Assembly: GCF_019795155.1 (NCBI RefSeq)
Contig: NZ_JAILYN010000019.1
Location: 1 to 64,000, forward strand
Direction: 5' to 3'
DNA from: Marinobacterium arenosum
Lineage (GTDB): Bacteria; Pseudomonadota; Gammaproteobacteria; Pseudomonadales; Balneatricaceae
DNA length: 64,000 bases
The translations under genes were made by a program, and so were the position numbers. The notes beneath the pieces are model-generated. The model had not been told where the DNA came from. It saw only the letters and a program-made list of their open reading frames with translations, and searched no databases. Of this stretch, positions 8,724 to 17,585 are shown piece after piece; within the stretch, counting starts at the first letter, position 1; every line of letters begins with the position of its first letter.

Positions 8724-10628
8724 TTACTCGACCGACGCTTCAAGCCTTTCGGACAGCAATCCCTGCAGCGTCTCCGCAGGCACCGGTCGGCCGTGGAAAT
8801 ACCCCTGGCTCAGGTCGCACTGCTCGCGGCTGATGAAAGCCGCCTGCTCGGCGGTCTCGATCCCTTCGGCGACCACTTTCAGATTCAGCTTGTGGGCCAT
8901 CGCGATAATGGCGCGCACCAGTTCCTGGTTCCGCGTCGAGTTGGACAGGCCGGCGACAAAGGAGCGGTCGATCTTGACGGTATCGAACGGGAACTTCTGC
9001 AGGTAGCTCAACGATGAGTAGCCGGTACCGAAGTCGTCCAACGAAATACGTACCCCCAGACGGGTCAACGCATCGAGGGTCTGCAGCGCCTGGGCTTCAT
9101 CCTGCAGCAGCACGCCCTCGGTGATCTCGACCTCCAGGCAGTGCGGCGGCAGGCGGTAGGTGGTCAGCAGCCGATGGATCTGGCCGGCCAGGTCAGGATC
9201 CCGGAACTGGACCGGCGACAGGTTGAGAGCGATGCAGAATTCGCGCTCGCGACACCAGTGTGCCGCCTGGCTGATCGCCGCGCGCAGCACGAACAGGCCG
9301 ATCTCGATGATTTGGCCGCTCTGTTCGGCGATCGGGATAAAACGGTCGGGCGCTACCTGGCCCAGTTGTGGGTTGTGCCATCTCAACAGCGCCTCGGCAC
9401 CGACGACCTGCCCATTACCGCTGTCGACCAGCGGCTGGTAGTGCAGTTGGAACTGGTTATGCTCCAGCGCGTGGGTCAGCTGGGACTCGATCTGTAGTCG
9501 GGCGGTCAGCCGGGACTGCATCTCGCCGCTGAAAAACTGGTAGTCGCCGGGCAACGGCGAACCGCTGAACGAGCGGGCGGTGCTGGCCTTGCGCAGCAGT
9601 TCGTCGATCTCCGTTCCGTCATGGGGGTAGCCGGCGATGCCGATGGCGACGGACGGGGTGACCGAGTGCTCGCCGGCGGGCACCGGCGTCTTGAACAGCT
9701 GGCACAGGTGGTTGGCCAGTTCGGCGGACTGTTCGACGATAGTGTCGCTGTGCCCCTGGTCCAGGATGGCGAATTCACCGGCGCCGAAATAGGCCAGGAA
9801 GGCGCTGTCCGGCAGCTGTTTGCTCAAGCGTGCGGCAAGCTGGTGAATCAGCTGATCGCCGGCCTGGTGGCCGAAACTGTCGTTGACCTTTTTCAGGTTG
9901 GCCAGGTTCAGGTTCAGTACCGCCAGCGCGTCGGCGGGCGCCGAGCCGCCGGTCAGCTCGCTGAACTTCTTCTTCAACTGCTTGCGATTCGGCAAGCCGG
10001 TGTCGGCATCGAAATGTTGCTGGTAATCGACCAGCCGTTCGGCGGCTAGCCGGATATCGATCTCCCGTGACAGCCGTTGATTCAGCTGTTCCAGCTCCGC
10101 TGTTCGCTGGTGGACACGCTGTTCGAGGTGGTTGTTGGCATCCTCCAGTTCCGCTTTCTGGTACAGGGTGGCCAGGTTCGCTTCGACCGCCTGCCGGAAG
10201 CAGCTCAGTAGTTGGCGTTTGGCGGTATCGTAGGGGTTGCGTTTGGAGTCGAGGATGCAGATGGTGCCGAACGGCTGGCCGTTGGGCCAGTTCAGCGGCA
10301 GGCCGCAGTAGGAGATCATACCCAGCTTGATATCCGGATTGTTGCACCAGAGCGGATCGTGCAGTGCGTCGGCGACCAGCAATTCAGCCTGGTCGTTGAT
10401 CACCGCTTCGCAATACAGGCCGCTGTCCAGCTGTTCCAGGGCACCCGGACGGTAGGGATTGCCCGGGCTTTGGCTGCTGACGAACACCTCGAGGGATCTC
10501 TGCTGCAGACGCATGATCAGCGAGGCGGGAATCTTGGCGAGCTTGGCGATCAGGTCGACGGTGTTCTGCCAGCTGGCAAGCATCACCTGTGGAATCTCGA
10601 TGTTGGCGGTCTGGATCAGGTCGCTCAT
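8724..10628 (-). CDS. GAF-GGDEF-EAL protein, probable c-di-GMP phosphodiesterase
   Basis: This cytoplasmic protein of about 634 residues has an N-terminal GAF sensor (about 15-160, with GMISYCGLPLNWPNGQPFGT), a short coiled segment, a GGDEF domain (about 205-360) and a C-terminal EAL domain (about 375-620). The GGDEF signature is GAGEF, so cyclase activity is doubtful. The EAL domain keeps EALLRW, NLSPVQF, EITEG, DDFGTGYSSL, KIDRSF and VAEGIE, so phosphodiesterase activity is likely. The ATG at 10628 is preferred over a GTG two codons upstream because AGGGAG is correctly spaced from it. It is convergent with the LysR gene. Confidence 0.9.
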   Translation of the reverse strand: MSDLIQTANIEIPQVMLASWQNTVDLIAKLAKIPASLIMRLQQRSLEVFVSSQSPGNPYRPGALEQLDSGLYCEAVINDQAELLVADALHDPLWCNNPDIKLGMISYCGLPLNWPNGQPFGTICILDSKRNPYDTAKRQLLSCFRQAVEANLATLYQKAELEDANNHLEQRVHQRTAELEQLNQRLSREIDIRLAAERLVDYQQHFDADTGLPNRKQLKKKFSELTGGSAPADALAVLNLNLANLKKVNDSFGHQAGDQLIHQLAARLSKQLPDSAFLAYFGAGEFAILDQGHSDTIVEQSAELANHLCQLFKTPVPAGEHSVTPSVAIGIAGYPHDGTEIDELLRKASTARSFSGSPLPGDYQFFSGEMQSRLTARLQIESQLTHALEHNQFQLHYQPLVDSGNGQVVGAEALLRWHNPQLGQVAPDRFIPIAEQSGQIIEIGLFVLRAAISQAAHWCREREFCIALNLSPVQFRDPDLAGQIHRLLTTYRLPPHCLEVEITEGVLLQDEAQALQTLDALTRLGVRISLDDFGTGYSSLSYLQKFPFDTVKIDRSFVAGLSNSTRNQELVRAIIAMAHKLNLKVVAEGIETAEQAAFISREQCDLSQGYFHGRPVPAETLQGLLSERLEASVE

Positions 10629-10926
10629 TGTCACTCCCTACACAATGTTGACTGCGGTGCCGATCCCCGTCCGTTAGCCCGCGCTGGCGGACGGGCGGTG
10701 GTGATCGTCAGTGGGGCCTTATATCTGCATAGCGGTGAACATTGCCGGCTATCCCTGGTCAATGCTGGCCACAGGCCCCACGATCTACTACCAATGGAGA
10801 AGAGACTAATCGGGACGGTTGCATTGGGCAATAGCCGGTTGGCTGGAACGGACGGTGCGGATTTTGGTCCGCCGGGGACGCTGTGAATATCCCCGGCGGC
10901 TCATCTACGATCGCTAAACGGTCGGT

Positions 10927-11730
10927 TCATTCCGCCACGATCGGGCCGAGGCCATGCCGCTCGGCGGCGGCGCGCAGCCGCCCGTCTGCCTTGACGGTGG
11001 CGACGAACTTGTCGGCCACCGCCAGCCATTCGGGTTCGCCCTTGGGGACGGCGTAGGCGTAAGGGGTCGGGGCGATTGCTGTCGGTGGTGCCATCAGCTG
11101 TGCCCAGGTGGTCAGCGACGTCATCCGCCGGCCATAGGGATAGTCGGTCATGAACAGGTCGGCGCGGCCGCTTTCCACCTCCTGTTCACGGGCCTTGAAA
11201 TTGTCTACCACGCTCAGTTCCGCCTGCTGCAGGTAGTCCTTCATGACCGGCTCCATATAGGTGCCTTTTTGGACCACCACGATATGGCCCGGCTGGTCGA
11301 TGTCTGACCACTGCTGGATATGTGGATTGTTCTTATCCGATACCGCATAAATCCCGCTGACCAGGTGGGGTTGGGTAAAGTCCATGTGTGGCTGGCGGCT
11401 TTCGCGCACGCCAACGCCGTGCATCGCGATGTCGCAGCGGTCCTCTTTCAGGTTTTGCGCCAAGTGTGAGAACGAGCTGTCGACGAATTTGAGTTTAACT
11501 CCCAGCTGGTCGGCGAAGGCCTTTGCCATATCGATGTCGATCCCTTCCAGTTGCTGGGTGCGCGGGTTGCGGTAGGTGATCGAGAAATAGTCCGGCCAGA
11601 TACAGACCCGCAGTTGATTGGCGGATTTGATTCGCTCCAGTCGATTTTGGCTGTCGGCGGTTACGGTCGAACTGCTCAGCAGTGCGCTGAATGTCAGTGA
11701 AAGCAGCAGAGTAGCGGAATACTTCATCAT
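10927..11730 (-). CDS. periplasmic family-3 solute-binding protein (amino-acid type)
   Basis: This 267-residue protein has a Sec signal peptide (residues 1-25, MMKYSATLLLSLTFSALLSS) and the bacterial extracellular solute-binding family 3 fold: LRVCIWPDYFSITYRNPRT, then GIDIDMAKAFADQLGVKLKFV, DIAMHGVGVRESRQPHMDFT and FMTDYPYGRRM. Such proteins bind amino acids or similar small molecules for ABC importers or act as sensory proteins. No permease or ATPase genes accompany it. It lies divergent from a large membrane-bound GGDEF-EAL sensor starting at 11856, so it might feed a signal to that protein, though this is only context. Confidence 0.85.
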   Translation of the reverse strand: MMKYSATLLLSLTFSALLSSSTVTADSQNRLERIKSANQLRVCIWPDYFSITYRNPRTQQLEGIDIDMAKAFADQLGVKLKFVDSSFSHLAQNLKEDRCDIAMHGVGVRESRQPHMDFTQPHLVSGIYAVSDKNNPHIQQWSDIDQPGHIVVVQKGTYMEPVMKDYLQQAELSVVDNFKAREQEVESGRADLFMTDYPYGRRMTSLTTWAQLMAPPTAIAPTPYAYAVPKGEPEWLAVADKFVATVKADGRLRAAAERHGLGPIVAE

Positions 11731-11855
11731 CGACGTCCGTAAAAACTAAGAGATACGAAATAGTAAACATGATCGCCTGTGGTAAAAACTGCTATGATCC
11801 TTTACGTCAGCAAAATTGATCTGCCTCAAGTCGTAGTTGTACTTGGAAAGGACCG

Positions 11856-14800
11856 GTGCGTATTCCTGATTTATCCGTTTTCTCGATGAAAGGCCGGTTT
11901 TCACTCACTGCCTGGACGCTGATCCTGGCAATGGGCTGTATCCTGTTGCTGTTGGCTACCATTGGTATCAGCCTCGGCCAGCATATCAGCGAGAAAAACC
12001 GTAGCGTGGTACTGACCACCCGGATGATCGAACGCAGCGTCACCCGCACACTGCAGTCCCTTGAATCCACCCTGCATGCCTTGGCCTCGGAGGTGGTGAA
12101 CGATCACGGCCGGTTGCGACCGATACCCCTGGTCCGCCAGTCTGTCCGGCAATCGATCCGTTTTAGTCCCCATATCCGCCAGCTGGTTCTCGTCCATCAG
12201 GGCGAGGTGCTGATCGACAGCCGGCGCAAGGCCGAGGGGCAGCCGCCGGCACCGCTGCTGTTGAGTGGTGCTGATTCCACCAGTCCATTGGCGGCGGGAC
12301 TGCAGATCGGTTCACTTATTCAGCAGCGTTTCCTGCCGCTGGCATCCGCTGAACCTGCCCCTGCGACCAGCCACACGCTGGTACCGGTTTCCTATTCCTT
12401 CACGCTGCGCAATGGCCAGCGGATCTACCTCATTGCTGCGCTGAATACCGGATATCTGCAACAACTGATCGAAGAGGGGCGGGCGGACCGACAGGCTCAG
12501 ATCGGTTTGTACCTGGTCGATGGCCAGCCGCTGATCGGTGACGAGTTACCCGCCGAACGCGGCCGTGTGTTACAGGCGCTGATTGACTCGGGCCATGAGG
12601 AACGGCCGTTGCAACAGACCGCCTACGGCGCGCCGTCCGAGTTCGCGGTTGCCCGGCTGTCCAGTCGCTATCCGGTCGGTATCGTCCAGCGGGTAAGGCA
12701 GCATGCCGTTATCGCTACATGGGTTTACGACAATAGGCTGCTGCTGAGCCTGCTCGGTCTGGCGACGATAATGGGGGTGATCACCAGTATCTGGCATATC
12801 CGCGGCAGCCGGCAGCGCCGGGCGCTGCAGCAGAAGGTCGATCTGCTGTCGGCATCGATCGCCCAATCACCGGTCAGTGTGATGATCACCGATCGCAACA
12901 AGGTCATTCAGTACGTCAATCCGGCGTTCTGCTCGTTGATGGGTTATCGCGAATCCGAAGTACTGCAACAACGGGCCAGTATGCTGAAAAGCGGCCTGAC
13001 GCCGGATAGCACCTACCGGTCACTGAAGGACAGCCTGAATCAGGGCAGAGCTTGGCAGGGGGAATTCATCAACCGTACCCGTGGTGGAGAGATCATTACC
13101 GTGTTCGGGACGATCTCGTCGCTGGTCGAGGCGCGCGGGGAGGTGACCCATCATATCGGCGTGATGCGCGACGTTACGCATCAGAAAGATGCGGAAAAAG
13201 AGCTGCGGATCGCTGCGGCGGCTTTCGAGGTGCAGGCCGGCATGGTGGTGACCGATCGTAATGCGGTCATTTTACGGGTCAACCAGGCCTTCACCAAGGT
13301 CACCGGCTACCAGCCCCATGAGGTGATCGGCAAGACGCCGGCGGTATTGAAGTCCGGTCGCCATGATCATCGCTTCTATGGCGAGATGTACCTGGCGCTG
13401 GCACAGGCCGGCTACTGGGAGGGGGAGATCTGGAACCGGCGCAAGAACGGCGAGGTGTTCCCGGAGTGGTTGGTGGTCAGCGCGGTGAAGGACGAGCAGG
13501 GCGAACTCAGCCATTATGTAGCGGCGTTCAACGATATCTCCGAACGCAAGGCGGCGGAGGAGCAGATCATCCACCTGGCGTTTTACGATCCGCTGACCCA
13601 GCTGCCCAACCGGCGCATGTTTAACGAGCGGCTGCCGCACGCCACGCACACCAGCCAGCGCACCGGCGCTCATTGCGCGTTGCTGCTCATCGATCTGGAT
13701 TACTTCAAGACGGTCAACGATACCCGCGGCCATGATGTCGGCGATGCCTTGCTGATCGAAGCCGCCAGCCGCCTGCGCGGCTGCTTGCGGGAAGCCGATA
13801 CGGTCGCCCGGCTGGGGGGCGACGAGTTTGTGGTGTTGTTGGAAAACCTCGACCCGCAACCGGAGAGCGCCTGTGGCCAGGCCGAGCGGGTGGCCGACAA
13901 GATCTGCGCGCGGCTGCGCGAGCCCTATAGCCATGGCGAGCAGGCGTTACGTATCAGCGCCAGTATCGGCATCGCTCCGTTCCAGGGAACCGCGCTGGCG
14001 GCGGAGGAACTGTTCAAGCATGCCGATATCGCCCTTTATGCCACCAAGGATGCCGGCCGTAACGGCTATAGCCTGTTCTCCACTGAGATGATGGAGGAGT
14101 TGAGCCAACTGGTGGAGATGGAGCAGGCACTGCGCGAAGCGCTCAAGCGACGGCAGTTGCTGTTGTACCTGCAGCCACAGTTCGACCACGAAATGCGGAT
14201 GATCGGGGCCGAGGCGCTGATCCGCTGGCCGATGGCGGACGATTTTGTCTCGCCGGCCCGCTTTATTCCGCTGGCGGAACGCAGCGATCTGATTCTGGCG
14301 CTCGGCGACTGGGTGCTGGAGGAGGCCTGCCGGCAATTGAACCAGATCTCTCACCGCGGTATTCCGGCGGGGTTCCAACTGGCCGTCAATATCAGCGCCA
14401 AGCAGTTTTCGCAGCCGGACTTCACTGACAATCTGCTGCAGATTCTCCGTCGACACGATATATCGCCGAGGCTGCTGAAATTGGAGTTGACCGAAAACCT
14501 GATGCTGCAGGATATCAACGCTGCCCGGGCCGCGATGAGTGCCTTGCGCCGGCTGGGGATGGGCATCGAACTGGATGACTTCGGTACCGGTTTCTCGTCG
14601 CTGAACTACCTGAAGTCGTTGCCGATCGACGGCCTGAAGATCGACCGCTCCTTCGTACGCGACCTGGACAGCAGTGAAGAGAGCGCCGCCATTGTGCGGA
14701 CCACCATCCAGATGGCCAAGGCACTGAAATTGCGGGTGATTGCCGAAGGGGTCGAGACCGGCGGCCAGCTGGCGTTCCTGCAGGCCCACGGCTGCCATGC

Positions 14801-14909
14801 CTACCAGGGTTTCCTGCTTAGCCCGCCGTTGGCCCAGGCGGCGTTCGAGGCCAGCTACTTGCCGGCTGGCGCCGCCCAGCCGAAGTTCGGCGAAATCTGC
14901 CCTGATTGA
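11856..14909 (+). CDS. membrane sensor with PAS-PAS-GGDEF-EAL, dual c-di-GMP enzyme
   Basis: This 1017-residue protein has a membrane span near residues 15-40, a periplasmic sensor region of Cache type to about 290, a second span near 290-310, two PAS domains (about 325-445 and 450-570), GGDEF (about 575-745) and EAL (about 755-1005). The cyclase site is intact (RLGGDEFVVLL near 652) and carries an inhibitory I-site RxxD (READ) five residues upstream. The EAL site is intact (EALIRW near 785, DDFGTGFSSL, KIDRSF, AEGVE). A GTG at 11856 with AAAGGA upstream is taken as start; ATG at 11886 is an alternative that still keeps the first span. It is divergent from a solute-binding protein gene. Confidence 0.9.
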   Translation: MRIPDLSVFSMKGRFSLTAWTLILAMGCILLLLATIGISLGQHISEKNRSVVLTTRMIERSVTRTLQSLESTLHALASEVVNDHGRLRPIPLVRQSVRQSIRFSPHIRQLVLVHQGEVLIDSRRKAEGQPPAPLLLSGADSTSPLAAGLQIGSLIQQRFLPLASAEPAPATSHTLVPVSYSFTLRNGQRIYLIAALNTGYLQQLIEEGRADRQAQIGLYLVDGQPLIGDELPAERGRVLQALIDSGHEERPLQQTAYGAPSEFAVARLSSRYPVGIVQRVRQHAVIATWVYDNRLLLSLLGLATIMGVITSIWHIRGSRQRRALQQKVDLLSASIAQSPVSVMITDRNKVIQYVNPAFCSLMGYRESEVLQQRASMLKSGLTPDSTYRSLKDSLNQGRAWQGEFINRTRGGEIITVFGTISSLVEARGEVTHHIGVMRDVTHQKDAEKELRIAAAAFEVQAGMVVTDRNAVILRVNQAFTKVTGYQPHEVIGKTPAVLKSGRHDHRFYGEMYLALAQAGYWEGEIWNRRKNGEVFPEWLVVSAVKDEQGELSHYVAAFNDISERKAAEEQIIHLAFYDPLTQLPNRRMFNERLPHATHTSQRTGAHCALLLIDLDYFKTVNDTRGHDVGDALLIEAASRLRGCLREADTVARLGGDEFVVLLENLDPQPESACGQAERVADKICARLREPYSHGEQALRISASIGIAPFQGTALAAEELFKHADIALYATKDAGRNGYSLFSTEMMEELSQLVEMEQALREALKRRQLLLYLQPQFDHEMRMIGAEALIRWPMADDFVSPARFIPLAERSDLILALGDWVLEEACRQLNQISHRGIPAGFQLAVNISAKQFSQPDFTDNLLQILRRHDISPRLLKLELTENLMLQDINAARAAMSALRRLGMGIELDDFGTGFSSLNYLKSLPIDGLKIDRSFVRDLDSSEESAAIVRTTIQMAKALKLRVIAEGVETGGQLAFLQAHGCHAYQGFLLSPPLAQAAFEASYLPAGAAQPKFGEICPD

Positions 14910-14910
14910 G

Positions 14911-14934
14911 GGCCCGCCCGGTAACAGGCGGGCC
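14911..14934. terminator. hairpin between convergent genes, possible bidirectional terminator
   Basis: GGCCCGCC (14911-14918) pairs with GGCGGGCC (14927-14934) around an eight-base loop, exactly in the 33-base gap between the GGDEF-EAL gene and the MFS gene, which converge here. No T-run follows on either strand, so termination is likely but not certain. Confidence 0.4.
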
Positions 14935-14942
14935 TGGGGTGG

Positions 14943-16175
14943 TCAGGCCGGCTGCAGTTGCGCCTGTTGTATCTGTTGGGCCTGGAAGCGTGCCGGCGTC
15001 ATCGGCAGGTGTACGGCGGCGGCCAGCAGGCCGAGTGCGGCGCTGATGACCAGTGCCAGGTCGTAGGAGCCATACCAGTCGAACAGCAGGCCGCCCCACC
15101 AGCTGCCGAAAAAGGCGCCGATCTGGTGGCTGAACATCACGATGCCGAACAGCGAGGCCAGGTTACCGGTGCCGAACAGCTGGGCGACGCAACCGCTGGT
15201 CAACGGCAGGGTGGAGAGCCACAGCATCCCCATCAGGGCACCGAACATCAGGAACAGTTGGTCGTTTTTCGGCAGCAACAGCAGCATCATGATCAGGCAG
15301 GCGCGCAGCCAGTAGACCAGCACCAGCAGCCAGGGCTTGTGCCAGCGGTCACCCGCCCAGCCGATCAGGATGGTGCCCAGCACGTTGACCAGGCCGATCG
15401 TTGCCAGCGAATCGGAGGCGACCGACGGCGGCAGGCCGCAGAACGAGACCAGGCCGGCCATATGTACCGAGAAGAAGGCGATATGGAAGCCGCAGACGAA
15501 GAAGCCGATATTCAGCAGCTGGTACTCACGTACCCGCAGCGCCATGCGGATCTGTCGCCAATCGAACGGACCGGACTTACCCATCTGCCCGGTTGTGGCC
15601 GGTTTGCGCTCATCGGCCAGCATCCAGACTAATGCCACCGCCAACACCGTGCTGGCCGCGAACAGCTGGAAGATGTCGGACCAGTCCAATATCGGACGCA
15701 ACTCGCCCAGCAGTTTGGCGTAGCCGAACTGGCCCAGCGAGCCGCCGGCGCTGGCGACGCCCAACGCCAGCGTACGTTTGTGGGCCGGGAACCGCTTGCC
15801 GACCGCCGCCAGTACGATCGGGAAGGTGGTGGCGCCAACGCCGATGCCGATCAGCAGCGCATTGCCGATAAAGAACAGCAGGCCGCTCTGGGCCAGCGCG
15901 GCGACTACCAGCCCCAGGCAGTACAGCAGCGCGCCCGCCAACAGGATCCGCACGGTGCCGAAACGCTCGGCCAGCATGCCGGCCAGCGGCGCCACCGCGC
16001 CCCACACCAGGTTCTGCATCGCGAAGCCGAACGACAGCTCTGCCGTTGCCAGCTGCAGGCCGTTGCTGATATCCGGCAGCAGCAGCCCGGTGGTCTGTCG
16101 TACTCCCATGCTGTAGGCCAGCAGCAACGCGCCGGCTGCCACCAGCCACCAGGGATTCAGTCTTGTTGTGGACAT
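14943..16175 (-). CDS. MFS transporter
   Basis: This major facilitator of about 410 residues has twelve predicted membrane spans. Family features include the loop between spans 2 and 3 (GMLAERFGTVRIL) and the symmetric second half starting near LLNIGFFVCGFHIAFFSVHMA. The start at 16175 (MSTTRLNPWW) puts the first span at the N-terminus; ATGs at 16193 and 16187 are also in frame. It is divergent from a LysR regulator starting at 16283, which probably controls it. The resemblance is to general MFS_1 drug/organic-acid carriers, and the substrate cannot be assigned. Confidence 0.88.
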   Translation of the reverse strand: MSTTRLNPWWLVAAGALLLAYSMGVRQTTGLLLPDISNGLQLATAELSFGFAMQNLVWGAVAPLAGMLAERFGTVRILLAGALLYCLGLVVAALAQSGLLFFIGNALLIGIGVGATTFPIVLAAVGKRFPAHKRTLALGVASAGGSLGQFGYAKLLGELRPILDWSDIFQLFAASTVLAVALVWMLADERKPATTGQMGKSGPFDWRQIRMALRVREYQLLNIGFFVCGFHIAFFSVHMAGLVSFCGLPPSVASDSLATIGLVNVLGTILIGWAGDRWHKPWLLVLVYWLRACLIMMLLLLPKNDQLFLMFGALMGMLWLSTLPLTSGCVAQLFGTGNLASLFGIVMFSHQIGAFFGSWWGGLLFDWYGSYDLALVISAALGLLAAAVHLPMTPARFQAQQIQQAQLQPA

Positions 16176-16282
16176 TGTCTTAACCATAACCATTGGGCTA
16201 TTGAAGTCGGCCCTATAGTTATCAATGATCAAGCGTTCTACAAACGATAAATTAGTGACTCATAAAATAGAATTTCTAACCT

Positions 16283-17164
16283 ATGGATATGCCACCACTG
16301 AAAGCCGTCCAGTACTTCTGCATCGCGGCCCAGTGCCTGAGCTTCAAGCAAGCGGCGGAACGGCTGTCGGTGACGCCGGGGGCGATCAGTCAGCAGATCC
16401 GTACCCTGGAGGCCTGGCTCGGGGTGCAGTTGTTCGAGCGTGGCACCCGCAGCATCGCGTTGACCGCGTTGGGCAACTCCTATTTCAAGCGGATCAGTCC
16501 GATGATGCAGGAGCTGGTCGGCGTCACTCACTCGATGAAGCAGCTGTCGCGGGTGCGCACGGTCAAGCTGGCGCTGCCGCCGGCGTTTGGAGTGCGCTGG
16601 TTCAGTCCCCGCCTGCCCGGCTTGCTGGCCGCGCAGCCCGAACTTGACCTGCGCACCCACGCCTCGTCACTGCCGGTGAAACTGGGCCGAGACAGCTTCG
16701 AATTGGCGATCCGTTACCTGGTGGCGCCGGACCCCAAGCTCGAGTGCGTGCCGCTGCAGAAGCTCTGGCTGACGCCGGTCTGCAGCCCGGACTATCAGCA
16801 GCGGATGCAGTCAGAGCCGGCGCAGCGCCATACCCTGATCCACGATATCCTGCATCCCGACTGGCACCTGTTTTACGACCTGCTGCAGATCGATCCGCGC
16901 CAATGCCGCACACTGCATTTCGACCAGTGCCTGATGGCGCTGGATGCGATCGAGCAGGGGTTGGGGATCGCACTGTGCGACCAATTGCTGGTGGCGGACG
17001 CGCTGGCCGCCGGCAAGCTGGTACGGCTGCTCGACCAGCCGCAGCCGGCGCAACGCCGCCTCTATCTGGTGCACAGCCGGGAGACCCCGCTATCGCGGCC
17101 CGCCGCCGAGCTGAAACAGTGGCTGCTGGCGCAGTTTGCCGAGACCGATGAACTGGCTATCTGA
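16283..17164 (+). CDS. LysR-family regulator, GcvA-like
   Basis: This 293-residue protein has a DNA-binding domain MPPLKAVQYFCIAAQCLSF through EAWLGVQLFERGTRSIALT (residues 3-65) of the GcvA/AmpR subgroup, in which a Leu-Lys-x-x-x-Phe start and RGTRS tail are typical. The effector domain runs from about 92 to 290. It is divergently oriented to the MFS transporter with about 105 bases between starts, the usual arrangement for a LysR regulator and its target. Its 3' end faces the structured terminator region on the other strand. Confidence 0.88.
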   Translation: MDMPPLKAVQYFCIAAQCLSFKQAAERLSVTPGAISQQIRTLEAWLGVQLFERGTRSIALTALGNSYFKRISPMMQELVGVTHSMKQLSRVRTVKLALPPAFGVRWFSPRLPGLLAAQPELDLRTHASSLPVKLGRDSFELAIRYLVAPDPKLECVPLQKLWLTPVCSPDYQQRMQSEPAQRHTLIHDILHPDWHLFYDLLQIDPRQCRTLHFDQCLMALDAIEQGLGIALCDQLLVADALAAGKLVRLLDQPQPAQRRLYLVHSRETPLSRPAAELKQWLLAQFAETDELAI

Positions 17165-17251
17165 ATTTCGTAGGTGCGAGGCATGAAGCCCGGCGGCAGG
17201 AAAGGTATCTACCGCTGGTCTGCGATTACTCTGTGCAGGCATAGGCACTAT

Positions 17252-17440
17252 TAAAAAAAAAGCCGCTTCCCGGGGGAAGCGGCAACCCTGTGCGTTGCCT
17301 GAACGCACGGTTGTCGACGGCGGGTGTTCCGGAGGCTGCCAGGCCATTAAAACCCGCCGACGACGAGGGCTCTATGTCGAGCCCGGAGGTCCCGTTGGTG
17401 TTGCAAAGCTGCTCTGTTAAGTTGGCGCCGTTCCAAGAAT
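17252..17440 (-). ncRNA. candidate structured RNA or long 3'UTR with strong terminator
   Basis: Read on the minus strand, this stretch folds into successive hairpins: 17367-17384 (GGGCTC/GAGCCC), a 13-base stem of 17313-17325 with 17352-17364 (one mismatch), 17290-17308 (GTGCGTT/AACGCAC), and finally 17262-17283 (nine-pair GC stem) followed by nine U residues. It ends the F420 operon side and lies between convergent genes. No reading frame with a ribosome-binding site fits it. It may be the 3' untranslated region of the F420 operon or a separate small RNA. I do not recognise the family; no promoter is clear. Confidence 0.45.
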
Positions 17441-17455
17441 AAACAGTGACGAACC

Positions 17456-17539
17456 TTGTCGGGCGTACTTCAGTGCGCCACCGCCGCAGGCGGTAATGGA
17501 GCCCTGCGGGCTCATGGCCGACTGAAGTCAGCCCTACAA
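17456..17539. repeat. REP-like cruciform with two inner hairpins
   Basis: Outer arms 17456-17479 and 17516-17539 are imperfect inverted copies (the reverse of the right arm begins TTGTAGGGCTGACTTCAG). Between them are two small hairpins, CCGCCGCAGGCGG (17481-17493) and GAGCCCTGCGGGCTC (17499-17513). This is the layout of a paired REP or BIME element. It falls in the 3' flank of the LLM oxidoreductase gene. Confidence 0.65.
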
Positions 17540-17585
17540 TGACCGGTACAGCTACTTAAGTGAGCAGCATTGCGTTGGTGTCGAC

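Noticed and set aside
17165-17347. Short minus-strand peptide frame in the structured RNA (MAWQPPEHPPSTTV...)
   Set aside because: It has no ribosome-binding site and runs through the terminator; the hairpins explain the sequence better.
17405-17445. Possible attC-like site (CTTAAC/GTTAAG motifs) within the structured region
   Set aside because: No matching inner boxes or neighbouring cassettes; the resemblance is limited to a few bases.
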